A stretch of 54,345 nt of DNA from CBDUMN01 sp965368335 (GTDB lineage: Bacteria; Pseudomonadota; Alphaproteobacteria; Rhodospirillales; JAPHRK01): contig CBDUMN010000011.1 in NCBI GenBank assembly GCA_965368335.1, positions 1 to 54,345 on the forward strand. The letters are read 5' to 3'. Below the pieces are notes generated by a model. That model was given only the letters and a program-made list of their open reading frames with translations, was not told the DNA's origin and did no database searches. The translations under genes and the position numbers were made by a program. This document shows, in pieces, positions 32,111 to 40,413 of this stretch; position 1 is the stretch's first letter, and each line of letters begins with the position of its first letter.

Positions 32111-33631
32111 TTAGTGGTGGTCGGGCAGGTGGTCTTCGGAGGTGTAATCGCCGAAGCGGGCGAAGTTGCCGTCGAAGAACAGATCGACGGTGCCGATGGG
32201 GCCGTGTCGCTGCTTGGCGATAAGCAGTTCGGCCTTGTTGGCGACCTTCTGGCAGCGCTCGATCCATCGTTCATAGCGTTCCGCATGTTTCTCCGTCGAC
32301 TCCTCTCCCCGTTGCATCGGTTCGGCGCGCTCAAGATAATACTGTTCGCGGAAAATGAACATCACAACGTCGGCGTCCTGCTCGATGGAGCCCGATTCAC
32401 GCAAATCGGAGAGCTGAGGACGTTTGTCTTCCCGCTGTTCGACGGCGCGCGAGAGCTGGGAGAGGGCAATTACCGGCACGTTCAACTCTTTCGCCAGGGT
32501 TTTCAGGCCCCGGGTCATTTCCGAAACTTCCTGAACGCGGTTGCCTTGAGAAGACGAACCGGGGTTGGGTGAAAGCAGCTGAATATAGTCGACGATGATC
32601 AGCCCCAGGCCGTGCTGGCGCTGAAGGCGGCGCGCGCGGGCCCGCAGACCGCTGACCGATAGAGCCGGGGTGTCATCAATATAAAGCGGCAATTGATAGA
32701 GCTTCTGGGATTCGATCACCAGTTTGTCGAAGTCTTCGTCCGACAGGGTGCCCTTACGCATGGAATCCGAGGAAATGCTGGTGCGCTCGGAAAGGATACG
32801 TCCGGCCAATTGTTCGGACGACATTTCCAGCGAGAAGAAGGCTGTCACCGCCCCTTCGTCGCCGCCGCTCCTGGCGAAGGCATGGGCGGCGTTGTAGGCG
32901 ATGTTGGTGCAAAGCGCGGTTTTCCCCATGGAAGGACGAGCCGCCAAAACGATCAGATCCGATGGATGCAGTCCGCCCAGTTTGGCGTCCAGATCGCGCA
33001 GGCCCGAGGTGACGCCCGCCAGACTGCCGTCGCGCTTATGGGCTACCTCGGCCATATTGACGGCCTTGATAATCGACTCGCGAAAATGCTCGAAGCCGCT
33101 TTCCGTTTCACCGGTGGTCGCCAGATTGTAGAGCCGCGCCTCAGCCTTTTCGATCTGCTGGTTGGCGTCTTCGGCGAGGTTGGCCGAATGGGCTTCGTTG
33201 ACCACGTTTTCGCCGAGGTTAATCAGTTCGCGCTTAAGGTAAAGGTCGAAGACGATGCGCCCATACTCTTGGGCGTTGATGATGGTCACCGCGCTGGCGG
33301 CCAACTCCGCCAGATATTTGGTGCCGCCGACCTCTTTGAGCAATTCGTCGTTCTGAAAATAGTTGTTGAGCGTCACCGGGTTGGCGATTTGCCCACGTTC
33401 GATCAATAGGGCGCAGGCCTCGTAAATCTTGCCGTGAACCGGGTCGGCGAAATGTTCGGGGCGCAGAAACTCCGAAACCTTTTCGTAGGCCTTGTTGTTG
33501 GCGAAGACGGCGCCCAGCAGGGCCTTCTCCGCCTCGTAGTTGTGGGGCGGTGTACGGAAGCCGGCGACGCCTTCCGTGCTCTCAATGCCTTCCGGTTCTC
33601 CGAAGGCGGGATATGAAATCGGTTCAGCCAT
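32111..33631 (-). CDS. dnaB: Replicative DNA helicase
   Basis: A 506-residue hexameric helicase of the replication fork. An N-terminal DnaB domain (PPHNYEAEKALLGAVF) is followed by a linker and a RecA-like domain with Walker A ARPSMGKTAL, FFSLEMSSEQLAGR, Walker B LIIVDYIQLL, and the VIALSQLSRAVEQR and LRESGSIEQDADVVMF loops. I prefer the ATG at 33631 over an in-frame GTG at 33649 with no ribosome site. A hydrophilic 25-residue N-terminal extension precedes the domain. The rplI terminator lies upstream, so dnaB probably has its own promoter in the 140 bases between. Confidence 0.96.
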   Translation of the reverse strand: MAEPISYPAFGEPEGIESTEGVAGFRTPPHNYEAEKALLGAVFANNKAYEKVSEFLRPEHFADPVHGKIYEACALLIERGQIANPVTLNNYFQNDELLKEVGGTKYLAELAASAVTIINAQEYGRIVFDLYLKRELINLGENVVNEAHSANLAEDANQQIEKAEARLYNLATTGETESGFEHFRESIIKAVNMAEVAHKRDGSLAGVTSGLRDLDAKLGGLHPSDLIVLAARPSMGKTALCTNIAYNAAHAFARSGGDEGAVTAFFSLEMSSEQLAGRILSERTSISSDSMRKGTLSDEDFDKLVIESQKLYQLPLYIDDTPALSVSGLRARARRLQRQHGLGLIIVDYIQLLSPNPGSSSQGNRVQEVSEMTRGLKTLAKELNVPVIALSQLSRAVEQREDKRPQLSDLRESGSIEQDADVVMFIFREQYYLERAEPMQRGEESTEKHAERYERWIERCQKVANKAELLIAKQRHGPIGTVDLFFDGNFARFGDYTSEDHLPDHH

Positions 33632-33771
33632 GGGCCGGGACCCTAACACTCAAAGAAGTTACTCACAGGCTGTGAAAAACCTGAATAGTGCGGAGAACGA
33701 TCATTTTTGTTCGTTGACCGCTTATTTTGTGCGCTGAGTATTTGAGGCTACCATATGCGGCTATCGACAGG

Positions 33772-33808
33772 CAAAAAGAATGGCGCGCCATAGCCGGACG
33801 CGCCATTC
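33772..33808 (-). terminator. Rho-independent terminator after rplI
   Basis: Read on the minus strand, GAATGGCGCG (33808 to 33799) pairs with CGCGCCATTC (33787 to 33778) and is followed by five T (33777 to 33773). It ends the rpsF-rpsR-rplI transcript 47 bases after the rplI stop. Confidence 0.88.
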
Positions 33809-33854
33809 TCTATTCTTAAACCGATTGAAAACCGGGAAAAGCTTACTTGAAAGC

Positions 33855-34511
33855 TTATTCCTTGGTTTCTTCTTCCTCGGCAGCCTCTTCGGCCGGGGCT
33901 TCTTCAGCCTCAGTCGCTTCCTCAGCTTCTTCCTCGGCAGCCTGTTCGGCCAGGACTTCTTCTTCGAAGATCTCTTCGGCGGCCGGTACGGCTTCCGGAG
34001 CTTCTTCTTCTTCTTCGTCCTTGCTGATCAGAGCCGTGCCGGTTTCGGCCTGAATCTTGGCTTCTTCCGAGGAGCGCGCCACGTTGACGGTAACATCGAT
34101 GGCGACTTCCGGATGCAGAGCCACGGCAACCGGGAACAGGCCCAGGGTTTTGATCGGGCTGGCCAGGGAAACTTGGCTGCGAGACACCGTGAAACCGGCA
34201 TCGGTGACGCCATTGGCGATATCGCGGGCGTTGACCGATCCGTAAAGCTGACCGGCTTCGCCGGCCTGACGGATCATCGTCACCTTGAGATCGGCCATTT
34301 TGGCGGCGACGTCTTCGGCTTCCGATTTGCGCTTGAGGTTTTCGGCTTCAAGCTGTGCTTTCTGTGCGTCGAAGGCCGTTTTGTTGGCTTCGGTGGCGCG
34401 CAGGGCTTTTTTCTGCGGCAGCAGGTAGTTGCGGGCGAAGCCGGGTTTCACCGACACCACATCGCCCATCTGGCCGAGTTTTTCTACGCGTTCAAGCAGG
34501 ATCACTTCCAT
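33855..34511 (-). CDS. rplI: 50S ribosomal protein L9 with long acidic C-terminal tail
   Basis: A 218-residue L9. The N-terminal rRNA-binding domain carries the signature VKPGFARNYLLPQKKALRAT. A central helix and the C-terminal domain (VNARDIANGVTDAGFTV, VAIDVTVNVARS) extend to about residue 150. The last 60 or so residues are an unusually acidic tail of Glu/Ala runs ending KE. Common L9 proteins are about 150 residues. Alphaproteobacterial L9 often carries such tails, but this one is long. It follows rpsR by 15 bases in the standard S6-S18-L9 operon. Confidence 0.95.
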   Translation of the reverse strand: MEVILLERVEKLGQMGDVVSVKPGFARNYLLPQKKALRATEANKTAFDAQKAQLEAENLKRKSEAEDVAAKMADLKVTMIRQAGEAGQLYGSVNARDIANGVTDAGFTVSRSQVSLASPIKTLGLFPVAVALHPEVAIDVTVNVARSSEEAKIQAETGTALISKDEEEEEAPEAVPAAEEIFEEEVLAEQAAEEEAEEATEAEEAPAEEAAEEEETKE

Positions 34512-34526
34512 GATGCGTCCTCCCCC

Positions 34527-34778
34527 TTACTCGGAAACGTAAGGCAGCAGGGCCAGATAGCGGGCCCGCTTGATGGCTTTGGCCAGTTCACGCTGTTTCT
34601 TGGCGGAAACGGCGGTGATACGGCTCGGCACGATTTTGCCGCGTTCCGAGATGTAGCGGCTCAAGAGCTTTACATCGCGGAAATCGATCTTCGGCGCATT
34701 TTCGCCGGAGAACGGGCAGGTTTTCCGGCGACGGAAGAAAGGCCGGCGGCCTCCGCCGGAACGTCCGGGACCACTCAT
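34527..34778 (-). CDS. rpsR: 30S ribosomal protein S18
   Basis: An 83-residue S18. The basic N-terminal RRPFFRRRKTCPFSG with its conserved Cys is followed by IDFRDVKLLSRYISERGKI and the AKAIKRARYLALLPY C-terminus. Its start overlaps the rpsF stop by 4 bases, which couples translation of the S6:S18 heterodimer partners. Length is normal. Confidence 0.97.
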   Translation of the reverse strand: MSGPGRSGGGRRPFFRRRKTCPFSGENAPKIDFRDVKLLSRYISERGKIVPSRITAVSAKKQRELAKAIKRARYLALLPYVSE

Positions 34779-35206
34779 TCTTCACCTCCTTCCGACGCAT
34801 CGTCGGATTTTTCTTCGCGGCGCGGACGGTCGTCGCGGCGCGGACGGTCGTCACGACGGCCACGCTCGGGGCGGTCGCCACGGTCTTTAAACTGCATGAT
34901 GACCGACTGCTCTTCGGACAGCTCGTCCACACGGATGGTCAGGTAACGCAGCACGTCTTCGTGCAAACGCAGCTGACGTTCCATCTCGTGGATGGCGGGC
35001 GCCGGGGCGTCGATGTTGAATTGAACGTAGTGACCTTTACGGTTTTTCTTGACCTTATAGGCCAGTTTCCGAAGGCCCCAGTATTCGCGGGCGGCGACTT
35101 TACCGCCGTTCTCCTCGACCAGCGCGGTCATCTGATCGGCAATGCCGTCGACCTGCTGTGCGGAGATGTCTTGGCGTGCAATGATCACGCTCTCGTAGCA
35201 AGGCAT
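34775..35206 (-). CDS. rpsF: 30S ribosomal protein S6
   Basis: A 143-residue S6. The MPCYESVIIARQDIS opening, YWGLRKLAYKVKKNRKGHY and ILRYLTIRVDE-like VLRYLTIRVDE are the family core. The last 35 residues form an Arg/Asp-rich tail with repeated RRDDRP units ending in acidic residues; such charged tails are common in alphaproteobacterial S6. It is the first gene of the ribosomal operon, with a promoter about 120 bases upstream and a short hairpin in the leader. Confidence 0.97.
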   Translation of the reverse strand: MPCYESVIIARQDISAQQVDGIADQMTALVEENGGKVAAREYWGLRKLAYKVKKNRKGHYVQFNIDAPAPAIHEMERQLRLHEDVLRYLTIRVDELSEEQSVIMQFKDRGDRPERGRRDDRPRRDDRPRREEKSDDASEGGEE

Positions 35207-35286
35207 CTTTTACAATGCTCCCTATGGCTTCTCTCAACCCAACGAAATCTATCCAACCACTGGAAAAACTCGTTTTGATGGGCATA

Positions 35287-35301
35287 GCCGGACGATCCGG
35301 C
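35287..35301 (-). promoter_or_regulatory. Hairpin in rpsF mRNA leader, candidate S6:S18 feedback site
   Basis: GCCGGA and TCCGGC flank a 3-base loop, a perfect 6-bp hairpin about 80 bases before the rpsF start on the minus strand. S6:S18-binding leader RNAs are known ahead of rpsF in many bacteria, but I cannot match the conserved loop bases, so this is only a candidate. Confidence 0.3.
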
Positions 35302-35324
35302 AAGGAGGTATTTCAAGGGGGCGC

Positions 35325-35352
35325 ACTATACACAAAAGAACAAACCGCGCAA
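35325..35352 (-). promoter_or_regulatory. Candidate sigma-70-type promoter for rpsF-rpsR-rplI
   Basis: On the minus strand TTGCGC (35352 to 35347) and TATAGT (35330 to 35325) are separated by 16 bases, followed by GCGCCC at the expected start of transcription. The 333-base gap 35207-35539 holds this, the rpsF leader and, on the other side, a perfect palindrome ahead of the chemoreceptor. Confidence 0.55.
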
Positions 35353-35436
35353 GCCTGGGAGTCGCCTAATTTGTTTCAATTCAAAAAAAGACCCTAAGTC
35401 GCTTTCACGTCGATTAAATGGGTGATCACGCGATTG

Positions 35437-35453
35437 TGAGTTAAATTAACTCA
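35437..35453. promoter_or_regulatory. Perfect 17-base palindrome upstream of chemoreceptor gene
   Basis: TGAGTTAA, a single central A, and TTAACTCA form a perfect 8+1+8 inverted repeat, 87 bases before the chemoreceptor ATG at 35540. The size and symmetry suit a dimeric transcription factor. It is AT-rich and lies in the AT-rich part of the gap, where a promoter is expected. Confidence 0.5.
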
Positions 35454-35539
35454 AAAGTTTCATTTGGCATTACGTTTTGTTTAAATTAGGCCCTACATTT
35501 CTGGTGGTGGTAGGCAAAAAAACAAGAGGGACAAACTAA

Positions 35540-37963
35540 ATGTCTATTCGTTTGAAGTTGCTTTATGCATTTATCGGTATGGCGTTGGTGACGCTGGTGA
35601 CCGGAATTGCAAATATCGTTCTCGTAAAAAATGTCGGTGACAATGGTGAAACGGTTGGTGTGGAATTGGCGCCGCTAGCCGATGCCGCCATGGAAATTAA
35701 GCTGACGGCAACGTCGGCTCACCTGTTGTTCGAAGAAATTATGGCTGGCGATGAGAGCGAAGACATCAATGAGGTTTGGGCGCTGCTTAATGAAACGCTC
35801 TTTTATGCCGATGCAATTTTAAAAGGCGGGACGAACGAAGAGGGGACCTTTTATCCAACACAATCTCCTGAGGTTCGCAGTAAACTCACTGACGTAAGAA
35901 GTCAGGTTGAAGCATTTATCGAAAGTGCGAAAAGTCGCTACAAGCATCGCACAGGATCGCAAGGGGCTGCGTCCGATGCCGCCTTCGACAAGGTCTATGA
36001 TGATATTCAGGTTAAGTTAAAGGCTTTGATTGGGAAAACTGACGGTTGGGGCGAAGAAGCAAAGAGGGCCTTAGCCAAGGCGGGGGACGCCCGTTTTCTG
36101 TTGGCCAACGGGCATTTGTTCTTTGAGGAATTGATCTCCGGCGATCCTGAAGTCAAACTTGATGATGTGCTGAAGGATTTCGCCGATGCAAAGGCTGGTC
36201 TCAATGAATTGTCCAGTACGGAATTTGGGGCCGATGCCAAGGCGATCAATGAGAGCATCAATCAGTTTATCGCCATCACCAATGAACGGTGGAAAAACGC
36301 TTCATCGTCGTCTTTGGCGGGCAGCGAAGTTGAAACCAAATTCGACGAAGCCTATGAGAAATTCATCGCTCTGGCCGATGAAGCTGAAACCCTTCTTCAT
36401 GAAGAAATCGATGAACGGGTCGATCATGCCTCTTTGATGGCGACAATCGCCATTGTCGTTGCAAGTGTTGGCGCGATCATCGCTTTTGGCCTTTCGGTCT
36501 TCCTGGCCGCGACCTTGGGGCGCAGTCTCGCTACCCGACTGGGCAATCTGTCCGGCTCGATGTTGACATTGGCTGAAGGCAATACCGAAACGTCTATTCC
36601 CGACCTTGAGAAGACTGACGAAATCGGCGAGATGGCGAAGACGGTTCAGGTCTTCAAAGATAACGCAATTGAGAAAATGCGGCTGGAGGCCGAGCAGGCT
36701 GAAACGGCGAAAGCGGAAGCCCAGAAGAATGAAGAGGTTCTGACTTTCGTTAAAGACGTCGCCGGTTTTGCTGAATCGGCGAAGGCGGGCGATTTGACCA
36801 CACGTTTGAGCTTTGACGGTGAAGATGAGGGCCTTAAAGCGCTGAGTGAGCACCTCAATCAGATGATCTCGACCATGGCCCAGGGGATCGATGAAACCGT
36901 CATGGTTCTTTCCGCTTTGTCGAACGGCGATCTGACCAAGCGGATGGCGGGAGATTATCAGGGGGCGTTCGCTCGCCTGAAAGATGATTCCAACAACATG
37001 GCCGAGCGGATTGGTAGTATCGTTCAGAATGTGATCGAAGCCGCCGATACCGTTCGCGGCGGGGCCAGTGAGATCGCCCATGGCTCGACCGACTTGGCGT
37101 CGCGGACTGAAGAACAGGCTTCAAGCCTTGAGGAAGTCGCGGCCGCCATGGAAGAATTGACGGCAACGGTTCGGGCAAACTCGGAGAATGCTCAGCAGGC
37201 CAATCAACTGGCTATTTCAGCCCGTGATACGGCGACCAAGGGCGGCGAGATCGTTTCTACGGCCGTCGACGCCATGGGCAGCATCGAAAGCTCGTCCACC
37301 GAGATTTCCGATATCGTCGGTATGATCGATGAAATCGCCTTCCAGACCAACCTGTTAGCGCTTAATGCGGCGGTGGAAGCGGCTCGGGCGGGTGATGCGG
37401 GCAAAGGGTTTGCCGTCGTTGCCCAGGAGGTGCGCTCGCTTGCCCAGCGTTCAAGCGATGCATCGAAAGAAATCAGAACTCTGATTGACAATTCAGGCAC
37501 CCAGGTCAAGCAAGGGGTGCAACTGGTCAATCAGGCCGGTGAAACCTTGGGCGATATCGTCAATGCGGTTAAGAAAGTGACGGATATCGTCACGGAAATC
37601 GCCGCGGCAAGCAAAGAGCAGGCGACGGGCATCGATGAGATCAATCTCTCCGTATCGCAAATGGATGAGATGACCCAGCAAAACGCTGCACTGGTCGAGG
37701 AGACCAATGCCGCCGCTTCGTCAATGGATACGCAGGCAACTGACTTGAACAGCCTTCTGACATTCTTCAACACTGGCGAAAAACGAATGATGCCAGTGGA
37801 GGGTGCGTCGTCGCACAAAGCTGAAGCATCCCAAAAACCGGCACAACAAAGGCCTAGCCCCAGGCCCACTCCGGTTCACCACACGGCTCCCAAGCTTCTG
37901 CCTGAGGTAGCGGTCGCCGAGGACGCCGGGTTCGACGACGACGATGACTGGCAGGAGTTCTGA
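35540..37963 (+). CDS. Methyl-accepting chemotaxis protein with duplicated periplasmic sensor
   Basis: An 807-residue transmembrane chemoreceptor. TM1 is at about 7-29 and TM2 at about 300-325. The helical periplasmic part contains two related units, residues 61-165 (HLLFEEIMAGD ... FIESAKSRY ... FDKVYDD) and 192-285 (HLFFEELISGD ... FIAITNERW ... FDEAYEK), which looks like an internal duplication. HAMP and HAMP-like repeats follow (LSNGDLTKRM), then the signalling hairpin (EIAFQTNLLALNAAVEAARAGDAG). The Pro-rich C-terminal linker ends in DWQEF, an xWxxF pentapeptide that tethers CheR/CheB adaptation enzymes. The start has a good AGAGGGA ribosome site. Its signalling half closely resembles that of the receptor at 11211. 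The ligand is unknown. Confidence 0.93.
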   Translation: MSIRLKLLYAFIGMALVTLVTGIANIVLVKNVGDNGETVGVELAPLADAAMEIKLTATSAHLLFEEIMAGDESEDINEVWALLNETLFYADAILKGGTNEEGTFYPTQSPEVRSKLTDVRSQVEAFIESAKSRYKHRTGSQGAASDAAFDKVYDDIQVKLKALIGKTDGWGEEAKRALAKAGDARFLLANGHLFFEELISGDPEVKLDDVLKDFADAKAGLNELSSTEFGADAKAINESINQFIAITNERWKNASSSSLAGSEVETKFDEAYEKFIALADEAETLLHEEIDERVDHASLMATIAIVVASVGAIIAFGLSVFLAATLGRSLATRLGNLSGSMLTLAEGNTETSIPDLEKTDEIGEMAKTVQVFKDNAIEKMRLEAEQAETAKAEAQKNEEVLTFVKDVAGFAESAKAGDLTTRLSFDGEDEGLKALSEHLNQMISTMAQGIDETVMVLSALSNGDLTKRMAGDYQGAFARLKDDSNNMAERIGSIVQNVIEAADTVRGGASEIAHGSTDLASRTEEQASSLEEVAAAMEELTATVRANSENAQQANQLAISARDTATKGGEIVSTAVDAMGSIESSSTEISDIVGMIDEIAFQTNLLALNAAVEAARAGDAGKGFAVVAQEVRSLAQRSSDASKEIRTLIDNSGTQVKQGVQLVNQAGETLGDIVNAVKKVTDIVTEIAAASKEQATGIDEINLSVSQMDEMTQQNAALVEETNAAASSMDTQATDLNSLLTFFNTGEKRMMPVEGASSHKAEASQKPAQQRPSPRPTPVHHTAPKLLPEVAVAEDAGFDDDDDWQEF

Positions 37964-37988
37964 TTGCCGGTTTTAATGTGTTGCCAAA

Positions 37989-38025
37989 AGAACGGAGCGA
38001 TCATCGGATCGCTCCGTTCTCTTTT
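37989..38025 (+). terminator. Rho-independent terminator after chemoreceptor
   Basis: AGAACGGAGCGATC (37989-38002) pairs with GATCGCTCCGTTCT (38007-38020) around a 4-base loop, a perfect 14-bp stem, followed by CTTTT. Confidence 0.85.
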
Positions 38026-38099
38026 GGTTTCCCCGCTTGACCGTGGAGCCTTCAGAGCACAAGGTCCTAAATGCGGCTACAGGATTGGGAGGGACGATA

Positions 38100-38480
38100 A
38101 TGAGTAGTGAAATGTTTGAGCGCGGGATGGCTAAGCGGAAGGAGGTCATGGGCGAGGAATATGTCGACAAGGCATTTACCGAGGCCGACGATTTCAATAG
38201 AGGATTTCAGGAATATGTGACCGAATCCTGCTGGGGGTTTGTCTGGGGGGATGAAACGCTTGATCCCAAGACGCGCTCCTTGATGAACCTTACCATGCTG
38301 GCGGCGCTCAATCGGATGGAGGAGTGGGAGCTTCATTTCCGTGGCGCGATTAAAAACGGTGTCACCCGCGAAGAATTAAGGGCTGCGCTCCATCAAATCG
38401 CCGCCTATTGCGGCGCGCCCGCCGGGGTTTCCTGCTTCCGCATCGCCAAGAAGGTCCTCGCCGAGCCAGACGTTGCTTGA
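38100..38480 (+). CDS. Carboxymuconolactone decarboxylase family protein (PcaC-like)
   Basis: A 126-residue AhpD/CMD-fold protein. SCWGFVWGDETLDPKTRSL, MLAALNRMEEWELHFRGAI and LHQIAAYCGAPAG closely follow PcaC, 4-carboxymuconolactone decarboxylase of the protocatechuate pathway, rather than peroxidase-type AhpD, whose CxxC motif is absent. I start at the ATG at 38100, which has GGGAGGGA upstream. It is not next to other protocatechuate genes, so the true substrate is uncertain; many isolated PcaC-like proteins are of unknown role. It lies 60 bases before fabD. Confidence 0.82.
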   Translation: MSSEMFERGMAKRKEVMGEEYVDKAFTEADDFNRGFQEYVTESCWGFVWGDETLDPKTRSLMNLTMLAALNRMEEWELHFRGAIKNGVTREELRAALHQIAAYCGAPAGVSCFRIAKKVLAEPDVA

Positions 38481-38540
38481 CTTGCGCGGTTTTGCGGCTA
38501 TTTCTACCGCACCAAACAGATTCTTCAGGGGTGAGGTTTA

Positions 38541-39482
38541 ATGACACGCGCGTTTGTTTTTCCCGGACAGGGGTCCCAGGCTGTCGGCATGGGCAAAGAG
38601 TTGGCCGATGCCTACCCGGAGGCTCGGGAGGTTTTCGAAGCCGTTGATGAGGCTTTGGGACAGAAGCTCTCGACGATTATGTTCCAAGGGCCCGAAGATC
38701 AGTTGACCCTGACCGAAAACGCGCAGCCCGCCCTGATGGCCGTTTCCATGGCCGTGGTTCGGGTGCTTGAGGAAAAAGGCGGCTTTAAGCTGTCTGACAA
38801 AGCCTCTTTCGTTGCCGGGCATTCGTTGGGTGAATACTCGGCTCTGGCTGCTGCTGGTGCGCTGGAACTTGACGATACGGCCCGTCTCCTGAAAACTCGC
38901 GGTCAGGCCATGCAAAAGGCCGTGCCGGTGGGCGAGGGCGCTATGGCGGCCCTGCTGGGGCTCGACCTGTCGACCGCCGAAGCGGTGGCCGAAGAGGCCG
39001 CCCAGGGTGAGATTTGCGCCGCCGCCAACGATAACGCCGATGGTCAGGTGGTGGTCAGTGGTTCGAAAGCCGCCGTTGAGCGCGCCCTCGATATCGCCAA
39101 GGAAAAGGGATCGAAGCGGGCCGTTCTGCTGCCGGTCAGCGCGCCTTTCCATTGCCCCCTGATGGCGCCCGCCGCTCAGGCCATGGCCGAGGCTCTGGCC
39201 GAAGTGCAGATTCGCCAGCCGGTACCGACCCTGGTCGCCAACGTGACCGCCGAAGCCGTAGACGATCCGACGGTTATTCGTCGTTTGCTGGTTGAACAGG
39301 TGACCGGCATGGTTCGTTGGCGTGAGAGCGTTCAGTACCTCGCGGCTCAAGGGGTGACGGAATTGGTTGAGCTGGGTTCGGGCAAGGTGCTTTCGGGGCT
39401 GGTTCGTCGTATCGACCGTTCTCTGACCGGCAAGGCGGTCAACGGCCCGGCCGATATCGACGCTATTTTGGAAAGTTTGTAG
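38541..39482 (+). CDS. fabD: Malonyl-CoA:ACP transacylase
   Basis: A 313-residue FabD that loads malonyl groups onto acyl carrier protein for fatty acid synthesis. FPGQGSQAVGMG marks the N-terminus, the catalytic Ser sits in AGHSLGEYSALAAAGAL, the catalytic His in SAPFHCPLM, and the Gln-rich NAQPALMA segment is normal. It is the first gene of fabD-fabG-acpP-fabF on this strand. A repeat-rich 193-base gap separates it from fabG. Confidence 0.95.
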   Translation: MTRAFVFPGQGSQAVGMGKELADAYPEAREVFEAVDEALGQKLSTIMFQGPEDQLTLTENAQPALMAVSMAVVRVLEEKGGFKLSDKASFVAGHSLGEYSALAAAGALELDDTARLLKTRGQAMQKAVPVGEGAMAALLGLDLSTAEAVAEEAAQGEICAAANDNADGQVVVSGSKAAVERALDIAKEKGSKRAVLLPVSAPFHCPLMAPAAQAMAEALAEVQIRQPVPTLVANVTAEAVDDPTVIRRLLVEQVTGMVRWRESVQYLAAQGVTELVELGSGKVLSGLVRRIDRSLTGKAVNGPADIDAILESL

Positions 39483-39494
39483 GTAAAAGAAAGA

Positions 39495-39526
39495 CGTGGA
39501 TACCCGGGTCAAGCCCGGGCATGACG
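39495..39526. repeat. REP-like palindromic element after fabD
   Basis: Two CCCGGG hexamers (39503-39508 and 39514-39519) flank TCAAG within a GTGGATACCCGGGTCAAG / CCCGGGCATGACG context. This wording is common in short dispersed repeats of alphaproteobacteria. It lies 13 bases after the fabD stop. Confidence 0.6.
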
Positions 39527-39561
39527 GCAAAATGTTGTTGTCATGAGTGATGTTAAGGCAA

Positions 39562-39578
39562 GGGGCCATAGCGGCCCC
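39562..39578 (+). other. GC-rich hairpin in fabD-fabG gap
   Basis: GGGGCC (39562-39567) and GGCCCC (39573-39578) flank ATAGC. A second short stem, GCCCC-GGA-GGGGC, follows at about 39605. There is no T-run. They lie in the 193-base gap 39483-39675, which also holds the REP-like element and the fabG ribosome site AGGGAGA. Confidence 0.5.
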
Positions 39579-39675
39579 GCGGGTTAATACGAGCGAGCCC
39601 AGCCCCGGAGGGGCGGTCGGCGCTTGAGGCCCTCCTAGTGAGGCGGAGCCGAACGAAATAGGGAGACCTTAGATT

Positions 39676-40413
39676 ATGTTCGATTTAACGGGAAAACGCG
39701 CTCTGGTGACCGGCGCAACGGGTGGCATTGGCGGTGCGATTGCTAAAGCCTTGCACGCTCAAGGGGCGACCGTTTGCATTTCCGGCACCCGGGAAGAGAA
39801 GTTGAACGAACTGGCCGCCGAGTTGGGCGACCGGGTCCATGTGGCGACCTGCAATCTGGGCGATCTGGAAAGTGTCGTTGCGCTGGCCAAAGCCGCCGAA
39901 GAAGCCATGGGCGGGGTCGATATTCTGGTTAACAATGCCGGGCTGACCCGCGATACCCTGGCCATGCGCCTCAAGGACGAGGACTGGCAATCGGTTCTGG
40001 ACGTCAACCTCACCGCCGGGTTTAAGCTGGCTCAGGCTTTGCTCAAAGGCATGATGAAGGCGCGCTCAGGACGGATCATCGGTATTTCTTCGATTGTTGG
40101 CGTGACAGGTAATCCGGGGCAGGCCAACTACTGTGCGTCGAAAGCCGGGATGATCGGCTGGTCCAAGTCCTTAGCTCAGGAAGTGGGTTCTCGGGGGATT
40201 ACGGTAAATTGCGTCGCCCCCGGTTTTATCGCCACCCCAATGACGGACGAACTGCCCGAGGCCCAGAAAGAAAAACTGTTGGCGGCGATTCCCGCTGGCA
40301 AACTGGGCTCGTCTGAAGATATTGCCGCATCAGTGGTTTATCTCGCCAGTGACGAAGCCGCCTACGTGACCGGGCAGACGCTTCACGTTAATGGCGGCAT
40401 GGCGATGATTTAA
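39676..40413 (+). CDS. fabG: 3-oxoacyl-[ACP] reductase
   Basis: A 245-residue FabG, the NADPH-dependent ketoreductase of fatty acid synthesis. TGATGGIGGAIAK is the cofactor loop, NNAGLTRDTL follows, catalytic Ser is in ISSIVG, and Tyr with Lys are in YCASKAGMIGWSKSLA. The C-terminal VTGQTLHVNGGMAMI is the FabG hallmark. It lies between fabD and acpP in the normal order and ends directly at a large hairpin. Confidence 0.96.
   Translation: MFDLTGKRALVTGATGGIGGAIAKALHAQGATVCISGTREEKLNELAAELGDRVHVATCNLGDLESVVALAKAAEEAMGGVDILVNNAGLTRDTLAMRLKDEDWQSVLDVNLTAGFKLAQALLKGMMKARSGRIIGISSIVGVTGNPGQANYCASKAGMIGWSKSLAQEVGSRGITVNCVAPGFIATPMTDELPEAQKEKLLAAIPAGKLGSSEDIAASVVYLASDEAAYVTGQTLHVNGGMAMI

Noticed and set aside
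35457..35480. Sigma-54 promoter ahead of the chemoreceptor at 35540
   Set aside because: TTGGCA is present, but the invariant GC at the -12 position is missing at the right spacing.
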